DNA from: Lachnospiraceae bacterium
GTDB lineage: Bacteria > Bacillota > Clostridia > Lachnospirales > Lachnospiraceae
Assembly: GCA_021200345.1 (NCBI GenBank)
Contig: JAJQGR010000053.1
Location: 1-8,514, forward strand
Length of the DNA stretch: 8,514 bases
Direction: 5' to 3'
Positions 6,692-8,514 of this stretch are shown here, one piece after another. The notes under the pieces are model-generated. The model was not told the DNA's origin, made no database searches, and saw nothing but the letters and a program-made list of their open reading frames with translations. The stretch's first letter is position 1, and every line of letters starts with the position of its first letter. The translations under genes and the position numbers were made by a program.

Positions 6692-7324
6692 TTACGCGAT
6701 CAGTTTTTCCACGATATGGTCAAAGTTCTGGGTGGCAAAATCGCCGGTTTCCACCACCTCGATTTTGTCGCCGTACTGCCTTTTTAATTCCGGCAGCATA
6801 TAGCCGATCTGAGGTGCCAGAAGCACCCTGTCGTTTTCCTGTACGATGGTTTCCATTTCGGTATAATCGCCTGCGTGTACCTTAATATTGATGTTTTTTT
6901 CATCGAAGATTTCCTGGATCTTCTCCGCAAAATGAGTGCTGGTCCAGCCGGATGTGCAGCAAAACGCCACGCTTTTTACCGGCGTATGCTCCTCCTGTCC
7001 GCTGATGCTGCTGTCCACCGCCATCTGTTCCCCGCCGTAGATAAAGGCGAAGAAATTGCCAAGCCTGTCTAAGACAAAGCTGAGATCATGTAATTCAAAG
7101 TGAAGATAATAGATCCTCTTTCCTGTCTGTTTATCGTATCCTGTCAGCTCCAGAATATCCTCCGGAGCGTATTCATCCGCGTCATAAAACTCAATAACGC
7201 CGTACCTTTCATCACTCTCCAGCCACAGCTTATTCATATCTTCGCTGTTGTGGCGGATCCATTTACATTTGCATAACCATCGTACTAAAACAGGCTTGAT
7301 CAGCTTCTGGATTGATTCATTCAT
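6692..7324 (-). CDS. Orphan PTS EIIB (lactose/cellobiose-type) domain protein with unrecognised N-terminal half
   Basis: This 210-residue protein has two parts. Residues about 116-210 resemble cellobiose/lactose-family PTS EIIB: a first strand ending in the phosphate loop FCCTSGWTST (121-130), where C123 aligns with the phospho-accepting Cys, then a helix, then DRVLLAPQIGYMLPEL (165-180), the second family signature. Residues 1-100 or so match nothing I recognise. They are rich in aromatic and acidic residues, include a cluster WLCKCKWIRH (16-25), and show no clear membrane helix. A linker around 100-115 (SSISGQEEH) separates the parts. A normal EIIB is about 100 residues long and works beside EIIA and EIIC, neither of which is in the window, so a regulatory or sensory role is as likely as transport. 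The start at 7324 has GGAGG seven bases upstream. A longer TTG-initiated frame from 7405 overlaps the promoter and is rejected. Confidence 0.8.
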   Translation of the reverse strand: MNESIQKLIKPVLVRWLCKCKWIRHNSEDMNKLWLESDERYGVIEFYDADEYAPEDILELTGYDKQTGKRIYYLHFELHDLSFVLDRLGNFFAFIYGGEQMAVDSSISGQEEHTPVKSVAFCCTSGWTSTHFAEKIQEIFDEKNINIKVHAGDYTEMETIVQENDRVLLAPQIGYMLPELKRQYGDKIEVVETGDFATQNFDHIVEKLIA

Positions 7325-7330
7325 GTTGAT

Positions 7331-7337
7331 TCCTCCC
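7331..7337 (-). promoter_or_regulatory. Ribosome binding site that fixes the EIIB-protein start
   Basis: The minus strand reads GGGAGGA, with its GGAGG core seven bases before the ATG at 7324. This is near-ideal spacing and decides for the 210-residue product over the upstream in-frame TTG at 7405, which has no such site. Confidence 0.85.
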
Positions 7338-7375
7338 TTTTGCTTATCAAAGATTCCTTTTTCAGTTACAATGAT

Positions 7376-7405
7376 ATTATACTCCTTCCAGATCCTCCCA
7401 GGCAA
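7376..7405 (-). promoter_or_regulatory. Promoter of the EIIB-domain gene
   Basis: A perfect TATAAT (7376-7381) is preceded by TTGCCT (7400-7405) with an 18-base spacer on the minus strand. The -35 matches four of six consensus positions. Transcription would start near 7369, giving a leader of about 45 bases. The -35 overlaps the near-palindrome GGTAATTGCC, whose GGCAAT half also recurs upstream, so a regulator could act here. Confidence 0.7.
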
Positions 7406-7417
7406 TTACCCTTTTGT

Positions 7418-7460
7418 AAAATATTGCCAAATTTTCTCATTCAAAATTGTGCAATATTTT
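7418..7460 (-). repeat. Long AT-rich inverted repeat between the MarR gene and the EIIB promoter
   Basis: Perfect 10-base arms (7418-7427 and 7451-7460; AAAATATTGC on either strand) enclose a second nested pair, AATTTT/AAAATT (7430-7435 and 7443-7448), around a 7-base loop. Allowing two single-base bulges, about 17 pairs form. It begins 10 bases after the MarR stop. As RNA it could be a weak AT-only hairpin ending the MarR operon, but the 3' side lacks a proper U tract (ACAAAAGGG follows). As DNA it could be an operator upstream of the EIIB promoter. I cannot choose between these from sequence. Confidence 0.6.
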
Positions 7461-7469
7461 TATTCCAGG

Positions 7470-7949
7470 TCAGCTTTTTTCATTTTGCGCGTCTTTTTTC
7501 ACAAAACTATCCCCTGCTTCCATATCTTCCAGAGACGCCCTTACTTTGAAAAGCAGCTGAACAAAAAGCTCCCTCTCCTCCGGTGTCAGGCCGCTCAGAA
7601 AATCCTGATCCATCTTATGCATCTCTCTTCTGGTATGCTCGCACAGTTCTATGCCTGTTTTGCTCCTTCTGACCCATTTAATCCGCCTGTCCTCAGAGTC
7701 GCAGCCGCATTCCACCAGGCCTTTCTGTTCCAGTCTGGCCACCAGTCCCGCCACCGTGGACTGAGCCAGACAGACCTTCTTTTCCAGTTCTTTCATGGTG
7801 AGTCTGGGCTTTTGGCTTAAATCCAGGGCGATCATCACGCCCATCTGGGCATTGGTGATGCCGCTCTCGCGGAACATATGATTCTTATTCTTTTCCATGA
7901 TCGTGTAAATTTCTTTGTAAACCACGCTCCATGGCTTTTGAAGTTCCAT
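7470..7949 (-). CDS. MarR-family transcriptional regulator
   Basis: A 159-residue dimeric winged-helix repressor-type protein. Helices in residues about 5-45 contain TNAQMGVMIALD, the usual start of the MarR DNA-binding region. LTMKELEKKVCLAQSTVAGLVARLEQKGLVE (50-80) is the helix-turn-helix, and the wing is SEDRRIKWVRRSKTG (85-99) with the conserved D-R-R. The C-terminal part (TPEERELFVQLLFKV) forms the dimerisation helix. MarR proteins typically repress nearby genes and release DNA on binding small phenolic-type ligands or on oxidation; C60, C81, C83 and C103 are present, but no redox role can be claimed. The ATG overlaps the preceding gene's stop in TGATG and has GGAGG eight bases upstream. 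Its targets could be its own operon or the EIIB gene just downstream. Confidence 0.93.
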   Translation of the reverse strand: MELQKPWSVVYKEIYTIMEKNKNHMFRESGITNAQMGVMIALDLSQKPRLTMKELEKKVCLAQSTVAGLVARLEQKGLVECGCDSEDRRIKWVRRSKTGIELCEHTRREMHKMDQDFLSGLTPEERELFVQLLFKVRASLEDMEAGDSFVKKDAQNEKS

Positions 7950-8398
7950 CAGAAATCCTCCGGCTGATAAATGGGTTTTAAATCCTCCGTGTCAGAGGCA
8001 ATAAACCCTCCGAAAACAGCGTGAATGTCCTTCAGCGCCTGCGCCACGGCAGACCTGTCCTGCGCCTGATAGCTGAAAGCATAAACCTTTTTCACGCCAT
8101 TTTCCTTTAAAAAAGTCTGATCCGAAGCCGAATCAAAGCAATCCATAAAATTTTCAAAAATCAGACTGTCATGAGAAAGCTTTACTTCCATCAGATCCAG
8201 CTCCTTCCACAGGTCCTTTTTTTCCTCATCCGCCTGAATGACCGGCTTCAAATCCTGCACTGTCACGTCCACCGGCAGCATGTACAGATACTCCTCGATT
8301 TCCTCCTGCGGTTCGGCCTGGGCTTTCGGCACCATCTTCCCCGCGGTCTTCTTGTTTATTCCCTGTTTCTTCACATTTTTTGACTTCATTCCGTTCAT
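7949..8398 (-). CDS. Hypothetical protein, 149 residues, translationally coupled to MarR
   Basis: I do not recognise this protein. The first 25 residues are very basic (MKSKNVKKQGINKKTAGK), followed by an acidic stretch (EPQEEIEEY), then an apparently globular alpha/beta region from about 38 to 149 with no membrane helix, no signal peptide and no catalytic motif I can name. The C-terminal half contains KKVYAFSYQ and a short helix before VFGGFIAS. The start at 8398 is chosen because GGAGG lies seven bases upstream; an in-frame GTG at 8404 is only one base from that GGAGG and is unlikely. The stop overlaps the MarR start by one base, and the start overlaps the stop of an upstream frame in ATGA, so it sits mid-operon. 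Its co-expression with MarR suggests a linked function but gives no mechanism. Confidence 0.85.
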   Translation of the reverse strand: MNGMKSKNVKKQGINKKTAGKMVPKAQAEPQEEIEEYLYMLPVDVTVQDLKPVIQADEEKKDLWKELDLMEVKLSHDSLIFENFMDCFDSASDQTFLKENGVKKVYAFSYQAQDRSAVAQALKDIHAVFGGFIASDTEDLKPIYQPEDF

Positions 8399-8514
8399 CT
8401 CCACACCTCCGGATTCCTTTTTTCCGGTTCTGATCTGCTGTAAAAATCCCTGCTCCGGGACAGGCGCTCACAGATACTGCATGGCGTCAGCAACACCCCT
8501 GACTCCAAGCAGCC
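8395..8514 (-). CDS. 3' end of an unidentified gene, cut by the window edge
   Basis: An open minus-strand frame runs from the window edge for 39 codons to a TGA that overlaps the next gene's start codon in ATGA, the classic coupled-operon arrangement. The visible C-terminus is polar and Arg-rich after a CSIC motif and ends in PEVWR. The fragment is too short for a family assignment, and 39 open codons could occur by chance. The overlap is the main support. Confidence 0.45.
   Translation of the reverse strand, partial: GCLESGVLLTPCSICERLSRSRDFYSRSEPEKRNPEVWR

Noticed and set aside
7325..7405. N-terminal extension of the EIIB protein by 27 residues, starting at a TTG
   Set aside because: The TTG is part of the predicted -35 hexamer and the extension covers the TATAAT, so it would not be transcribed from that promoter. 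The ATG at 7324 has a near-ideal ribosome binding site.
8226..8471. An 81-codon minus-strand frame overlapping the 149-residue gene
   Set aside because: It is in another frame of the same strand, Gly/Arg/Glu-rich with no family resemblance, and it conflicts with the better start, ribosome binding site and coupled stop of the 149-residue gene.

Overview
The window looks like a stretch of chromosome from a Gram-positive, clostridial-type bacterium, probably a Lachnospiraceae-like gut Firmicute. This is inferred from the strong GGAGG ribosome binding sites, AT-rich intergenic promoters with extended -10 motifs, tight co-directional operons, and the gene types (short cytoplasmic GH35, paired ABC exporter half-transporters, WYL regulator, lactose/cellobiose-type PTS EIIB domain). 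No taxonomic marker gene is complete, so the assignment is inference. Every gene I can support lies on the minus strand; the long plus-strand open frames are antisense shadows.

Read in the direction of transcription (high to low coordinates), there are three units. Unit 1 (8514 to 7470) holds the 3' end of an unidentified gene, a 149-residue protein I do not recognise, and a MarR-family regulator. They are chained by ATGA and TGATG stop/start overlaps, so they look translationally coupled. Unit 2 (7405 to 6647) is a single gene with its own TATAAT promoter and a strong intrinsic terminator. It encodes a 210-residue protein whose C-terminal half is a cellobiose/lactose-type PTS EIIB domain with its phospho-cysteine region, joined to an unrecognised N-terminal half. 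No EIIA or EIIC is nearby. Between the MarR gene and this promoter is a long AT-rich inverted repeat sharing a GCAAT/ATTGC element with the promoter.

Unit 3 (6607 to 137) is a four-gene operon: a WYL-domain regulator, two ABC exporter half-transporters and a GH35 beta-galactosidase, with gaps of only 10, 12 and 18 bases. The two ABC subunits show complementary motif degeneracy (one has Asp for the catalytic Glu and Gln for the switch His; the other has a corrupted signature motif), which marks them as one heterodimeric exporter with one working and one degenerate ATP site. The operon presumably lets the WYL protein control export of an unknown compound together with intracellular hydrolysis of a beta-galactoside. 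Its pairing of a sugar hydrolase with an exporter is the most interesting functional question here.

The window ends at its low-coordinate edge inside a tRNA-Pro(GGG) gene. Its promoter lies in the 85-base AT-rich gap after the beta-galactosidase, where I see no convincing terminator. I found no CRISPR array, insertion sequence, phage gene or defence system. The exporter/GH35 operon and the EIIB fusion are the candidates for something undescribed.
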